DNA from: Chryseobacterium sp. Tr-659
Lineage (GTDB): Bacteria; Bacteroidota; Bacteroidia; Flavobacteriales; Weeksellaceae
DNA: 64,000 nucleotides
NCBI RefSeq assembly: GCF_011752975.1
Contig: NZ_VWWP01000007.1
Span: 270,984 to 334,983, forward strand
Reading direction: 5' to 3'
The position numbers and the translations under genes were made by a program. Below the pieces are notes generated by a model that was not told where the DNA came from, did not search any database, and saw nothing but the letters and a program-made list of their open reading frames with translations. Each line of letters opens with the position of its first letter. Within the stretch, counting starts at the first letter, position 1. Shown here piece by piece: positions 42,800 through 52,125 of this stretch.

Positions 42800-43546
42800 T
42801 TATTTGTTTTTCAATTGTTCAGGAATGTTCGTTGTTACAAATCCGATTCCTTGTTTTTTTAATTCATCATATACGGCAACGTCATTTACCGTCCATGAAT
42901 TAGTGATAAGTCCCAGTGTTTTAGCTTCCCCTATCCAGGTAGGATTTTTCTGGAAAACACTGTAATGATAATCCATACCATCCAACCCTTCTTTCTTAAT
43001 CTGTTCCGGTGATAATTCTCCGTTCAGGTATTGTACTTTGAAGGTTGGAGCCAATTTTTTGATCTCTTTACAGATATTCAGGCTGAAAGAAATAAATTCA
43101 CTCTGAGCTTCCAGCTTCATATCTTTGATCATTTTGATCGTTTTTTGAGTGATCTCATTCTCCAATTCCGGAGTTTTAGCAGGTTTAATTTCAACGATAA
43201 GTTTTACGGACGAATCTTTTTTCCCTTGTTTTAAATAATCTTTTAAGGTAGGAAACTTTTCACCATTAGATAATTTCAGTGTCTCCAGTTCCTTGAATGA
43301 AGTTTCTGAAATTTCCATTTTACCATGATGTTCATCATGATTGATTACCAATATTCCATCTTTCGTCATTCTTACATCAAATTCTGACCCATAAACTTTT
43401 AACTTCTGGGCATTTTCCAAAGATGCAAGAGAATTTTCCGTTGTAGGAGGCTGAGCCTGGAAATACCCTCTGTGGGCTATGATCTGGGTTTGTGCTTTCA
43501 TCAAAACTGTACTTAAAACTGCTAACCCTAAGATAAAATTTTTCAT
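42800..43546 (-). CDS. Secreted glycerophosphodiester phosphodiesterase
   Basis: A 248-residue exported GDPD that should hydrolyse glycerophosphodiesters to glycerol-3-phosphate and an alcohol. The signal peptide ends near MKAQ (about 18). IAHRGY at 22-27 holds the first catalytic His/Arg, FDVRMTKDGILVINHDEH supplies the metal ligands and second His. It lies between the SusC locus and an Oar-like receptor, consistent with phospholipid-derived substrates. Confidence 0.9.
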   Translation of the reverse strand: MKNFILGLAVLSTVLMKAQTQIIAHRGYFQAQPPTTENSLASLENAQKLKVYGSEFDVRMTKDGILVINHDEHHGKMEISETSFKELETLKLSNGEKFPTLKDYLKQGKKDSSVKLIVEIKPAKTPELENEITQKTIKMIKDMKLEAQSEFISFSLNICKEIKKLAPTFKVQYLNGELSPEQIKKEGLDGMDYHYSVFQKNPTWIGEAKTLGLITNSWTVNDVAVYDELKKQGIGFVTTNIPEQLKNK

Positions 43547-43704
43547 AATATAATTTAGATAATTAAGACAAAGTCCTGAAACTTTTGATAAAGGTAGTTA
43601 TTAAAAAATGTAAACCACAAAGACGTAAAGGATTTTTAGATTAAGGTTAAGATTGAAATCAATCGGGTTTTATACCTCTAACGTCTTTTGTGGTTTAAGA
43701 ATAA

Positions 43705-46700
43705 TTAAAAGCTGTATTTTGCACCAATCTGTATCTGATAAGGGTTTCCTGATAAAGGTACCAGACCGCTTCCACTGATATTTTTGGCATATTCATACTG
43801 CATTGTTTCCTTGTTGAATTTAGTAACTTTATACAGAGAGGTATTTCCGTATGATTTGTTTACTCCCCATTCTTTATTAAGGAGATTCGCTACATTGAAA
43901 ATATCCACGGAAAGCTCAAATGCCCCTATTTTATCAAATTTGATTTTCTTGGCCACACGAACGTCCCATACTCCATAGAATCCGTTTTTACCTCCATTAC
44001 GTTCTGCAATTTTTCCGTTGTATTCGCTGATATAATTCTTCAATGCCTGTCCTACCTGCGGATCATCCAAAATAGTCTGGGCGATATTAGGGAAAATATA
44101 AGCCAGGTCATTGGAATCTACAAAGTCTCCATTGATGTTCCCCCCTGTTGTAGCAGAAAAGCGGGTTCCTCCGATTCCCGAATACCTGATTCCCAATGTA
44201 AATCCGGCAATAGTAGGCGAGTTACCGTAGATCACTACTTTATGACGGAACTGGTTATCAGAATACGTCATTCTTAAATCCCTCGGATCACTTTGGATCA
44301 TGGTAGACAATGTTGCAGAGTTAGCTACGTTTCCGTTATAAGAAGTATTGTCTTTGATATCAGACCAGGTATAACTTGCGGTAATTTCTCCATCTTTCCA
44401 GTAACGGTAACTTGTATCTATAACAAATGAAAACTGGTTTACTTTACCATCACTTACCAATTCCAGCACTCTACCGAAGTTTGGATTAATTCTTCCTGCC
44501 TTCCAGTCAAAACTTACACTGTTATTACTGTTATTGGTAATGGCACTTGTAGGAATAAACACCCCTCTCCCTCCTTCATTAGCCAATGTAAAGAAAGGGT
44601 TGGCCACCATGTTTCTGTCATAGTAATAATAGTTGTTTCTTCCCAATGCCATATATCCTGAGATTCCAGCTCGGAATCTTTCATTGAAGAAGTGGGTGTA
44701 GGAAATATTTGCTTTATATACAATCGGGATCTTTGCATCTTTCCCTGTATAATTGATTGTAGGAATCTGATACTTAGCTAATGTAGGTACGGTACCATAA
44801 TCACTTCTATAGCTGTTAAAATCTGGTGTAAGACCAATAGCTGTAGGATTAACATCTACGGTTGCAAGGTGCTTCCCATCGAACACAAGATTATTAATGA
44901 TCATATAATTGTTGATATCAGAAGAGAATACTCCGGCCCCGAACCTAAGAAAATCTTTATTTCCTTCATTGATGTTCCAGTCAAACTGAAATCTTGGCTG
45001 AACTACAAACGACTTGATCTTATTATCGGTTCTGATTCCCATTTCGTCAAACAGTTTCTGGTTGAGTTCTGCTTTCGGATAACCGCCATAGTCTAATCTT
45101 ACACCAGCCATCAAATCAAGACCTTTTGCAATTTTAGTCTGAAACTGTCCGTATATCCCAATATTCCAGATATTTGATCTTACTGACGGATCTGCCATCA
45201 AAGGAACTTCTCTGTAGAATCTGTATGGGGTCAGATTATCGAAATTCGTCATCCCCTGAAAATGAAATCTCCCGTTCACTTCACTTCCGTATACAGATTT
45301 TGCTGTTGTATACATCAGATCTGCTCCGAATGTATATTTTACTTTATCTGTGTTGTAATATAAATTATCTACAATCTGGAATACATTATTTCTAAAGCTC
45401 TCCTGCGCAAAACGATGCCCGCCAATCTGAATGTTGGTAGATCCCACGCTTGAAGCTACTCCTTCTACAATTGCCCTTGGAACCGGCTTTCCTAATTCGC
45501 TGTTTTGGTAGCTATCCTGGAAAGTATACAGATACTGTGCTTTTAATTCGTTCGTTACATTAGACTGAAGATTGGATCTTAAGGTCAATAGCAAGCTGTT
45601 ATCAAGGTTCTTGTCGTTTCCGTAAGATTCGAAGAAATTGATATTGGTATTATCACCAAGCCCGTTTTTATTAAGATCGTACGTGAAGTTATTTCTAAGT
45701 GTCAACAAATGCTTTTCATTGATCTGCCAATCTAAACGTAAAAATGCAGCATCTGAGTTTCTCACTTTATCAAAAGTTCCGAATTGCGGGGTATTTCCTA
45801 CTCCATATTTTGCTCTTGCAATATCCAGAAACTGATTAAGTGTTTGTGTTGTTGTATTGAATCGTTTCTCATCATCCGGAGATTTGATATCTGCAATGAT
45901 CAAAGGCCTCGAATCCAATTGATGATCCCATGCTGCGAAGAAATGTAATTTATTTTTGATAATAGGCCCGCCCAATGAAAATCCGAACTGCGAAGTAGAG
46001 AAATCATTTTGCCTTTTATTTCCTCTGATATCATAAGGGCTGGAAAGCCAGTTTGTTCTTAAATATTCCCAGGCACTTCCTGAAAATGTATTGGTTCCAG
46101 ATTTGGTAACTGCACTTATGGTTCCACCTCCGCTTCTTCCTTGTGTTACATCATATTGGTTGGTCGTAATTTTAAATTCGCGTACCGCTTCAATGGAAAT
46201 AGAGAAAGGAGCCCCGCTCCGGCTGGTGGTAGATCCGGCAGAAGTAGGGTTTTTTGCGGTCATCCCGTCAATTGTAAAGTTGGTGGAAGAGCCAAGCTGC
46301 CCGGACAGGTTTCCTCCTTTTCCGCTTAGTGGAGAAAGCTCCGCAAGGTTGGCAAAGTTTCGCCCGTTCACCGGAAGTATACTGATATTTTTAGCAGAAA
46401 TAGATGTGGCTGCGCCCAGGTTTCCAATTTTATTCTTAAGGTTTCCGGTAATTTTTACTTCTTCAATATGTTTCTCTGCTCCCAGATTCATGTTCACCGT
46501 TACCTGATCTCCGAAGTTAACATTGTACCCTTCTTTTCTGTCATCGTTCACAATAACCGTATAAGGCCCTCCAAGAGGAATTTCCTTAAAAATATATTCT
46601 CCTTTTGTGTTGGTTTCCGTTTCTGTTCTGAATCCTGTAGACTCATTCACAATCGTTACTTTCACTTTTTCCTGAGCCATACTTCCCGGCCCGGTTATTT

Positions 46701-46791
46701 TCCCTACAATAGAAGCCTGAGTGGTCTGTGCATAAGCCATTGTTCCAAGCCCTAAAAACAATAATCCCAGTACAATCTTTACTTTTTTCAT
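43705..46791 (-). CDS. Oar-like TonB-dependent outer membrane protein
   Basis: A 1028-residue outer membrane protein with a signal peptide (about 1-21, ending AYA), an N-terminal carboxypeptidase-regulatory-like beta domain (SIVGKITGPGSM onward), a plug domain (LPVNGRNFANLAELSP) and a large barrel ending in IGAKYSF. This layout is that of the Oar/TonB-dependent group rather than SusC. The transported substrate is unknown. It is monocistronic, with a long leader from the -7 element at 46893. Confidence 0.88.
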   Translation of the reverse strand: MKKVKIVLGLLFLGLGTMAYAQTTQASIVGKITGPGSMAQEKVKVTIVNESTGFRTETETNTKGEYIFKEIPLGGPYTVIVNDDRKEGYNVNFGDQVTVNMNLGAEKHIEEVKITGNLKNKIGNLGAATSISAKNISILPVNGRNFANLAELSPLSGKGGNLSGQLGSSTNFTIDGMTAKNPTSAGSTTSRSGAPFSISIEAVREFKITTNQYDVTQGRSGGGTISAVTKSGTNTFSGSAWEYLRTNWLSSPYDIRGNKRQNDFSTSQFGFSLGGPIIKNKLHFFAAWDHQLDSRPLIIADIKSPDDEKRFNTTTQTLNQFLDIARAKYGVGNTPQFGTFDKVRNSDAAFLRLDWQINEKHLLTLRNNFTYDLNKNGLGDNTNINFFESYGNDKNLDNSLLLTLRSNLQSNVTNELKAQYLYTFQDSYQNSELGKPVPRAIVEGVASSVGSTNIQIGGHRFAQESFRNNVFQIVDNLYYNTDKVKYTFGADLMYTTAKSVYGSEVNGRFHFQGMTNFDNLTPYRFYREVPLMADPSVRSNIWNIGIYGQFQTKIAKGLDLMAGVRLDYGGYPKAELNQKLFDEMGIRTDNKIKSFVVQPRFQFDWNINEGNKDFLRFGAGVFSSDINNYMIINNLVFDGKHLATVDVNPTAIGLTPDFNSYRSDYGTVPTLAKYQIPTINYTGKDAKIPIVYKANISYTHFFNERFRAGISGYMALGRNNYYYYDRNMVANPFFTLANEGGRGVFIPTSAITNNSNNSVSFDWKAGRINPNFGRVLELVSDGKVNQFSFVIDTSYRYWKDGEITASYTWSDIKDNTSYNGNVANSATLSTMIQSDPRDLRMTYSDNQFRHKVVIYGNSPTIAGFTLGIRYSGIGGTRFSATTGGNINGDFVDSNDLAYIFPNIAQTILDDPQVGQALKNYISEYNGKIAERNGGKNGFYGVWDVRVAKKIKFDKIGAFELSVDIFNVANLLNKEWGVNKSYGNTSLYKVTKFNKETMQYEYAKNISGSGLVPLSGNPYQIQIGAKYSF

Positions 46792-46892
46792 TTCTTCCGA
46801 AGATCTTTATTATTAATTTTTTTGTGATTGTTGAAGAACCTCATTGATTTTCATATTGATAGTTCATGTAAGGTTTCTTCTTATTAGATGTG

Positions 46893-46900
46893 CAAAGGTA
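46893..46900 (-). promoter_or_regulatory. -7 promoter element of the Oar-like gene
   Basis: Minus-strand TACCTTTG. The start codon is 101 bp away, giving an unusually long leader for this window. Confidence 0.5.
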
Positions 46901-47087
46901 TTTTGACTTTAAAGGCCAATTGTTTAAGAAAGTTTTAACATTTTTTTAATTAAATCAAAACGTTGTGTTAAATTATTTTAAACACTTATTTTATTCTCTA
47001 CAGAACCAGTTTGTTGAAGCGTATTACGTATTTTTAATTTTCCTGAACTATTTAATTCAGTTATTTTTTAAATGCGATTACTTTAAT

Positions 47088-47095
47088 TATTTTTG
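47088..47095 (+). promoter_or_regulatory. -7 promoter element of ligA
   Basis: TATTTTTG, matching TAnnTTTG, 19 bp before the ATG at 47115. Confidence 0.6.
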
Positions 47096-47114
47096 CTAAA
47101 AAGATATAAAAGCA

Positions 47115-49121
47115 ATGTCTGAAAACATTCAACAAAAGATAGAACAGCTCCGTAAAGAGCTTCACCAACATAACGAAAACTATTACCTTCTGGACACTCC
47201 TACCATTACAGATTATGAATTTGATATGCTCTTGGAGGAGCTTCAGGATCTGGAAGCAAAGCATCCGGAATTCTATGATGAAAACTCGCCTACTGTACGT
47301 GTAGGAGGTGGAATTACGAAAGTTTTCCCGACTATTCAGCATAAATTCAGAATGTATTCATTAGACAATTCTTATGATTTTGATGACCTGGAAGACTGGG
47401 AAAAAAGAATTATCAAAACCATAAATGATCCGGTAGAATTTGTAGCTGAATTGAAATATGACGGTGCCTCTATTTCCATTCTTTATGAAAACGGAAAACT
47501 GGTACAGGCGGTCACCCGTGGTGACGGCTTCCAGGGGGATGAAATTACTCCGAATGTACGTACAATTTCAGATATTCCTTTGACTTTAAAGGGTGATTTT
47601 CCGGCTCAGTTCTTTATGCGTGGGGAAATTTATCTGACCAGGAAAAACTTTGACAAAATTAATAAACTACGCGAGGAGGAAGGTCTTGATCCATTCATGA
47701 ATCCACGAAATACAGCAAGCGGAAGTTTAAAAATGCAGGACAGTGCTGAGGTAAGAAAGCGCGGGCTTTCTTCTGTACTTTATCAGTTTATTTCCGAGGA
47801 AGTTCCGGCAGAAACACATTGGGAACTGCTTCAGAAAGCTCAGGGCTGGGGCTTCAAAACTTCTCAGCAGGCAAAATTATGCAAGACACTGGATGAAGTG
47901 AAGGAATTTATCACATTCTGGGATACGGAACGTCATAATCTTCCTTTCGAGATTGATGGGATCGTTTTAAAAGTAAATTCATTACAGCAGCAGAGACAGC
48001 TTGGGTATACGGCGAAGTCTCCGCGATGGGCGATGGCTTATAAATTTAAAGCGGAAAAAGTGGAAACGGAACTTCAAAGCGTTTCGTACCAAGTGGGAAG
48101 AACAGGTGCTATTACTCCTGTTGCCAACCTGAAGCCGGTTTTACTTGCAGGAACTATTGTGAAAAGGGCTTCCCTTCATAATGAGGATATTATCAAAAAG
48201 CTGGATCTGCATGAACATGATTTTGTGTATGTGGAGAAAGGCGGAGAGATCATTCCAAAAATTGTAGGTGTTAATACAGATAAAAGGACTGAAGAAAGTA
48301 AAGAGATAGAATATATCAAACATTGTCCTGAATGTGGAACGGAGCTTGTAAAAATTGAAGATCAGGCCATCCATTTCTGCCCGAATGAACTTCACTGCCC
48401 GCCACAGGTTGTAGGAAGAATGATTCATTATGTTTCCAGAAAGGCTTTAAATATTGAAAATCTCGGAAGTGAAACCATTGAACAGCTTTACAGAGAGAAA
48501 TTGATTGAAAATCCTGCCGACTTCTATGTTTTAACAAAGGAACAACTTCTTCCGCTGGAAAGAATGGCTGAAAAATCTGCCCAGAACATTATTTCCGGAA
48601 TTGAAAAGTCTAAAGAAATACCGTTTGAAAAAGTATTATATGGAATCGGAATCAAACACGTGGGAGAAACGGTTGCCAAAAAGCTGGTAAAGAATTTCCC
48701 AACGATTGAAGAATTAAAGAATGCAACGGCAGAAGAGCTTTGTCAGGTAGAAGATATCGGAGCAAAAATTGCAGTAAGCATCGTTGAATTTTTCCAGAAT
48801 TCTGAAAACATATTGATGATAGAACGTCTGAAATCTTATGGTGTACAGCTTGAAAAGGGAGAAAGCACCAATGAGGTTTTATCGAATGTTCTGGAAGGAA
48901 AAACGTTCCTTTTCACCGGAAAATTATCGCTATTCACCAGAGAATCTGCCGAAGAAATGGTAGAAAAGCATGGCGGAAAAAATATTTCTGCAGTATCTAA
49001 AAACCTGAACTATCTTGTAGTTGGAGAAAAAGCAGGAAGTAAGCTTAAAAAAGCCCAGGATATTGGAACAATTCATATTCTTGATGAGCAGCAATTTCTG
49101 GATCTGATCGAAAAGCAATAA
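47115..49121 (+). CDS. ligA: NAD-dependent DNA ligase
   Basis: A 668-residue NAD+-dependent DNA ligase that seals nicks in replication and repair. The adenylation lysine is K114 in the motif KYDG. The OB fold (SYQVGRTGAITPVANLKPV), the four-cysteine zinc finger (CPEC...C...C), helix-hairpin-helix repeats and a C-terminal BRCT domain follow in order. Length and domain order are standard. It has its own promoter and terminator. Confidence 0.96.
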   Translation: MSENIQQKIEQLRKELHQHNENYYLLDTPTITDYEFDMLLEELQDLEAKHPEFYDENSPTVRVGGGITKVFPTIQHKFRMYSLDNSYDFDDLEDWEKRIIKTINDPVEFVAELKYDGASISILYENGKLVQAVTRGDGFQGDEITPNVRTISDIPLTLKGDFPAQFFMRGEIYLTRKNFDKINKLREEEGLDPFMNPRNTASGSLKMQDSAEVRKRGLSSVLYQFISEEVPAETHWELLQKAQGWGFKTSQQAKLCKTLDEVKEFITFWDTERHNLPFEIDGIVLKVNSLQQQRQLGYTAKSPRWAMAYKFKAEKVETELQSVSYQVGRTGAITPVANLKPVLLAGTIVKRASLHNEDIIKKLDLHEHDFVYVEKGGEIIPKIVGVNTDKRTEESKEIEYIKHCPECGTELVKIEDQAIHFCPNELHCPPQVVGRMIHYVSRKALNIENLGSETIEQLYREKLIENPADFYVLTKEQLLPLERMAEKSAQNIISGIEKSKEIPFEKVLYGIGIKHVGETVAKKLVKNFPTIEELKNATAEELCQVEDIGAKIAVSIVEFFQNSENILMIERLKSYGVQLEKGESTNEVLSNVLEGKTFLFTGKLSLFTRESAEEMVEKHGGKNISAVSKNLNYLVVGEKAGSKLKKAQDIGTIHILDEQQFLDLIEKQ

Positions 49122-49153
49122 GAAAGCAATAATCTGATCATTAAAATGATATC

Positions 49154-49182
49154 GGCTGTGATGAATTTCACAGCCTTTTTTA
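49154..49182 (+). terminator. Terminator of ligA
   Basis: Stem GGCTGTGA / TCACAGCC, 6-nt loop, T run; 32 bp after the stop. Confidence 0.85.
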
Positions 49183-49261
49183 TTAATCACCACTATAAAG
49201 CATTAAAAATCAAATAAAAAGACAAGATTAAAAAAAATAATAAAGTATTCTTTTAAAAGTT

Positions 49262-49269
49262 TACATTTG
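49262..49269 (+). promoter_or_regulatory. -7 promoter element of the T9SS protein
   Basis: TACATTTG, matching TAnnTTTG, 50 bp before the ATG at 49320. Confidence 0.55.
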
Positions 49270-49319
49270 CTTTCTGTTTGAAATCAAATAGAAAAAACTA
49301 AAACTTAATAAACTAATCC

Positions 49320-51821
49320 ATGAAAAAAATCTACTTAATCATCTTCATGATGGTTTTTACTGTATTTCAGGCTCAAATTGTGAGTATTCCCGATACAGCT
49401 TTTAAGAACTTTTTGTTAGCAGCCAATTACAGCAATGGCTACGCAAAAGATCAATATGGAAACAGTATTCCCGTTGACACCAATAACGATGGTATTATAC
49501 AGCAAAGTGAAGCTAATAATGTGATAAGGCTATCTGATCTTTATTATGGAAACAGAGCCAGTATTCAATCAATAGAAGGTATTAAAAGTTTCACTAATTT
49601 AACAGAGCTATATCTCTTTGGAACTTCGATTTCTACTGTTGATGTAAGTAATATGACCACCCTTATTGCTTTAGCACTAAGCAGTAATCCACAATTAACA
49701 TCTCTGAATATTACAGGCTGTACATCTTTAGCTACTATGTCTTCTGAGAATAATAATATTACGAATTACAACTTGCAAAGTAATTCGTTGAAAAAACTGC
49801 TTCTCAGCAACTTGAATTCAACTCAGCCCATAAGCAGCATTAATCTTAGCCTTTGTCCTAATCTGGATTTTTTAGAGATAACAAGGACCAGCATTCAATC
49901 TTTGAATTTTAGTAATATGAGTTCTCTGGCATGGCTTCAAATAAGAAACAGCCCTTTAACAAACAATATTAACTTCACCGGCTGTACGAATCTGAATAAT
50001 CTGGGAATTAATAATTGTACTTCTTTAACATCACTTCAGTTGGATAATTTGCAAAATTTAAATACTGTTTATCTTTCAGAATGCCCACTCTCTACACTAT
50101 CTTTAAACAATACTACAAACATAACCTCTCTTGGCATACAATCTACAAATTTAGCGGCTATCGATCTTTCGGTTTTTTCAGCATTAAGACAGTTTGCAAC
50201 GGTAAACAATAAATTTACCACACTGGATTTGAGTATGAATCCTTTATTGGAAAATATAACGATCTATGACAATTCTCTTCTAAAAAATATTAATCTGAAA
50301 AGCGGAGGAACCGTACTGAATGTTGCCTCCTGGTTCCATATTAATAACAACAATCCTAATCTTAAATATATTTGTTGTGACAATGATGATTTTGCTGCCA
50401 TCAGCAATTATTTATCTATTTATTCTCTCAATGCTATCAATTTAAATTCTTACTGCTCATTCACTCCGGGTGGTACCTTCTATAAGGTTATCGGCAATAC
50501 AAAATATGATATTGACAACAATGGCTGCGATACCAATGATATTAACAAATCCTTCCAAAAGTTTTCGATTACGAGCGGATCTGTTTCAGGAAATATGATT
50601 GCTGATGCTTCAGGAAATTATTCTATTCCTTTACAGGCGGGAACTCATACGATTACCCCAATTTCAGAGAATCCAACATATTGGACAATATCTCCAAGTA
50701 CTTTGACTGTAAACTTTCCTGCACAGGCAAGCCCATTAACTCAAAATTTCTGTTTAACAGCCAACGGAATTCATAATGATCTGGAAGCGATTATTGTACC
50801 TTTAACAGCTGCTTCACCAGGTTTTCAGGCAAAATATAAAATCATTTGTAAAAATAAAGGAAATGCGGCCCAATCCGGGGCTTTAGTATTTAACTATAAT
50901 GATATTACGTCTGATTATATCAGTGCTACCCTTACTCCAAACGCTCAATCAGCAGGAACATTAAACTGGAACTTCACCAATCTTCTTCCGTTTCAAACAA
51001 AAGAGATTATTGTTACTTTAAAATTAAACTCACCAATAGAAACTCCACCGTTAAATAGTGGTGATGTTCTGCAATACACTCTCCAAGCTAACGGAGCTGT
51101 TGATGAAACACCGGCAGATAATCATTTCACATTAAACCAAACGGTTGTCAATTCTTTTGATCCGAATGATAAAACCTGTCTGGAAGGAACTTCCATTACC
51201 CAGACTCAGGTGGGAGATTATGTACATTATCTGATCAGGTTTGAAAATACAGGAACTGCCAATGCACAGAATATTGTAGTTAAGGACGAAATTGATACTG
51301 CGAAGTTTGATCTCTCCTCTCTTGTAGCAATGAACGGAAGCCATAATTTTGTTACCAGAATCAGCAGCCCTAATGTGGTTGAATTTATCTTTGAAAATAT
51401 TCAGCTTCCTTTTGATAATGCGACTAATGACGGATATGTTTCATTCAAGATCAAGACAAAATCTACACTGAATCTTGGTGATACTTTCAGCAATACGGCG
51501 AAAATCTATTTCGATTATAATCACCCGATTATTACCAATACCTTCACTACCAAGGTTCAGAATACGGTTTTGGCCACTGCAGAAATCAACAAAAATGATG
51601 AAGGTTTCACTGTTTATCCTAACCCTGTAAAAGAGGTTTTATATATTAAATCCAAACAGGAAATCTTCAAAGCTGAAATTTATGATGTAGCGGGTAGAAT
51701 TATCAATTCAACTCCTGTAAAAGAAAACTCAGTAAATGTTTCTGGACTTTCTAAAGGAAATTATATCATCAAAGTTTTCACAAAAGACAAAGCAACGGTA
51801 CATAAGTTTATTAAAGATTAA
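49320..51821 (+). CDS. Leucine-rich repeat protein with T9SS type A sorting domain
   Basis: An 833-residue exported protein. A signal peptide (about 1-18) is followed by a Leu/Asn-rich repeat region (about 75-360) of short solenoid units such as LTSLNITGC and LTSLQLDNL. A beta-rich middle part contains an NSFDPNDKTCLEG segment typical of DUF11/DUF7619-like modules. The C-terminal sorting domain begins near 761 (FTVYPNPVKEVLYIKSK) and ends KFIKD. It should be secreted by the type IX system and attached to the surface; an adhesin-like role is a guess. Confidence 0.9.
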   Translation: MKKIYLIIFMMVFTVFQAQIVSIPDTAFKNFLLAANYSNGYAKDQYGNSIPVDTNNDGIIQQSEANNVIRLSDLYYGNRASIQSIEGIKSFTNLTELYLFGTSISTVDVSNMTTLIALALSSNPQLTSLNITGCTSLATMSSENNNITNYNLQSNSLKKLLLSNLNSTQPISSINLSLCPNLDFLEITRTSIQSLNFSNMSSLAWLQIRNSPLTNNINFTGCTNLNNLGINNCTSLTSLQLDNLQNLNTVYLSECPLSTLSLNNTTNITSLGIQSTNLAAIDLSVFSALRQFATVNNKFTTLDLSMNPLLENITIYDNSLLKNINLKSGGTVLNVASWFHINNNNPNLKYICCDNDDFAAISNYLSIYSLNAINLNSYCSFTPGGTFYKVIGNTKYDIDNNGCDTNDINKSFQKFSITSGSVSGNMIADASGNYSIPLQAGTHTITPISENPTYWTISPSTLTVNFPAQASPLTQNFCLTANGIHNDLEAIIVPLTAASPGFQAKYKIICKNKGNAAQSGALVFNYNDITSDYISATLTPNAQSAGTLNWNFTNLLPFQTKEIIVTLKLNSPIETPPLNSGDVLQYTLQANGAVDETPADNHFTLNQTVVNSFDPNDKTCLEGTSITQTQVGDYVHYLIRFENTGTANAQNIVVKDEIDTAKFDLSSLVAMNGSHNFVTRISSPNVVEFIFENIQLPFDNATNDGYVSFKIKTKSTLNLGDTFSNTAKIYFDYNHPIITNTFTTKVQNTVLATAEINKNDEGFTVYPNPVKEVLYIKSKQEIFKAEIYDVAGRIINSTPVKENSVNVSGLSKGNYIIKVFTKDKATVHKFIKD

Positions 51822-52125
51822 ACATAAAACCCATATAAAAAAGGCAGCGAAAGTTTATTCGCTGCCTTTTTATTTTACTATTTTTTTTCTTCCGCTTGTA
51901 GACTGATTCGCTCATAAACTTATATCATATAGAATCAGTTTATTGGGTTTAAAACGTTTTAGATTTATTTCTGAGAATCCAATATTCAAGAATATCTTTT
52001 CCTTCCTGAATACCAAAACAGCCAAAGGCAAATAGAAAAAGGATCCATCGATTTTAAAAGAATAGAATTACAAGTTTTTGAATAAGAAAATATTTGATTT
52101 TCTCATTCAAATATAACAATAATCC
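51822..52125. other. Convergent intergenic region
   Basis: 304 bp without a gene between two convergent genes. Apart from the terminator at 51838 I see no repeat or other structure. Confidence 0.5.
51838..51871 (+). terminator. Terminator of the T9SS protein gene
   Basis: 14-bp stem AAAAAGGCAGCGAA / TTCGCTGCCTTTTT with a 6-nt loop, 16 bp after the stop. Confidence 0.85.

Larger units (their letters stand above)
46792..47114. other. Divergent intergenic region, Oar-like gene / ligA
   Basis: 323 bp without a gene. It carries the promoters of both divergent genes (46893-46900 leftward and 47088-47095 rightward) and otherwise AT-rich sequence with no repeat that I can see. Confidence 0.6.

Noticed and set aside
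46091..46507. 138-codon plus-strand ORF
   Set aside because: It is the antisense shadow of the Oar-like receptor plug domain.
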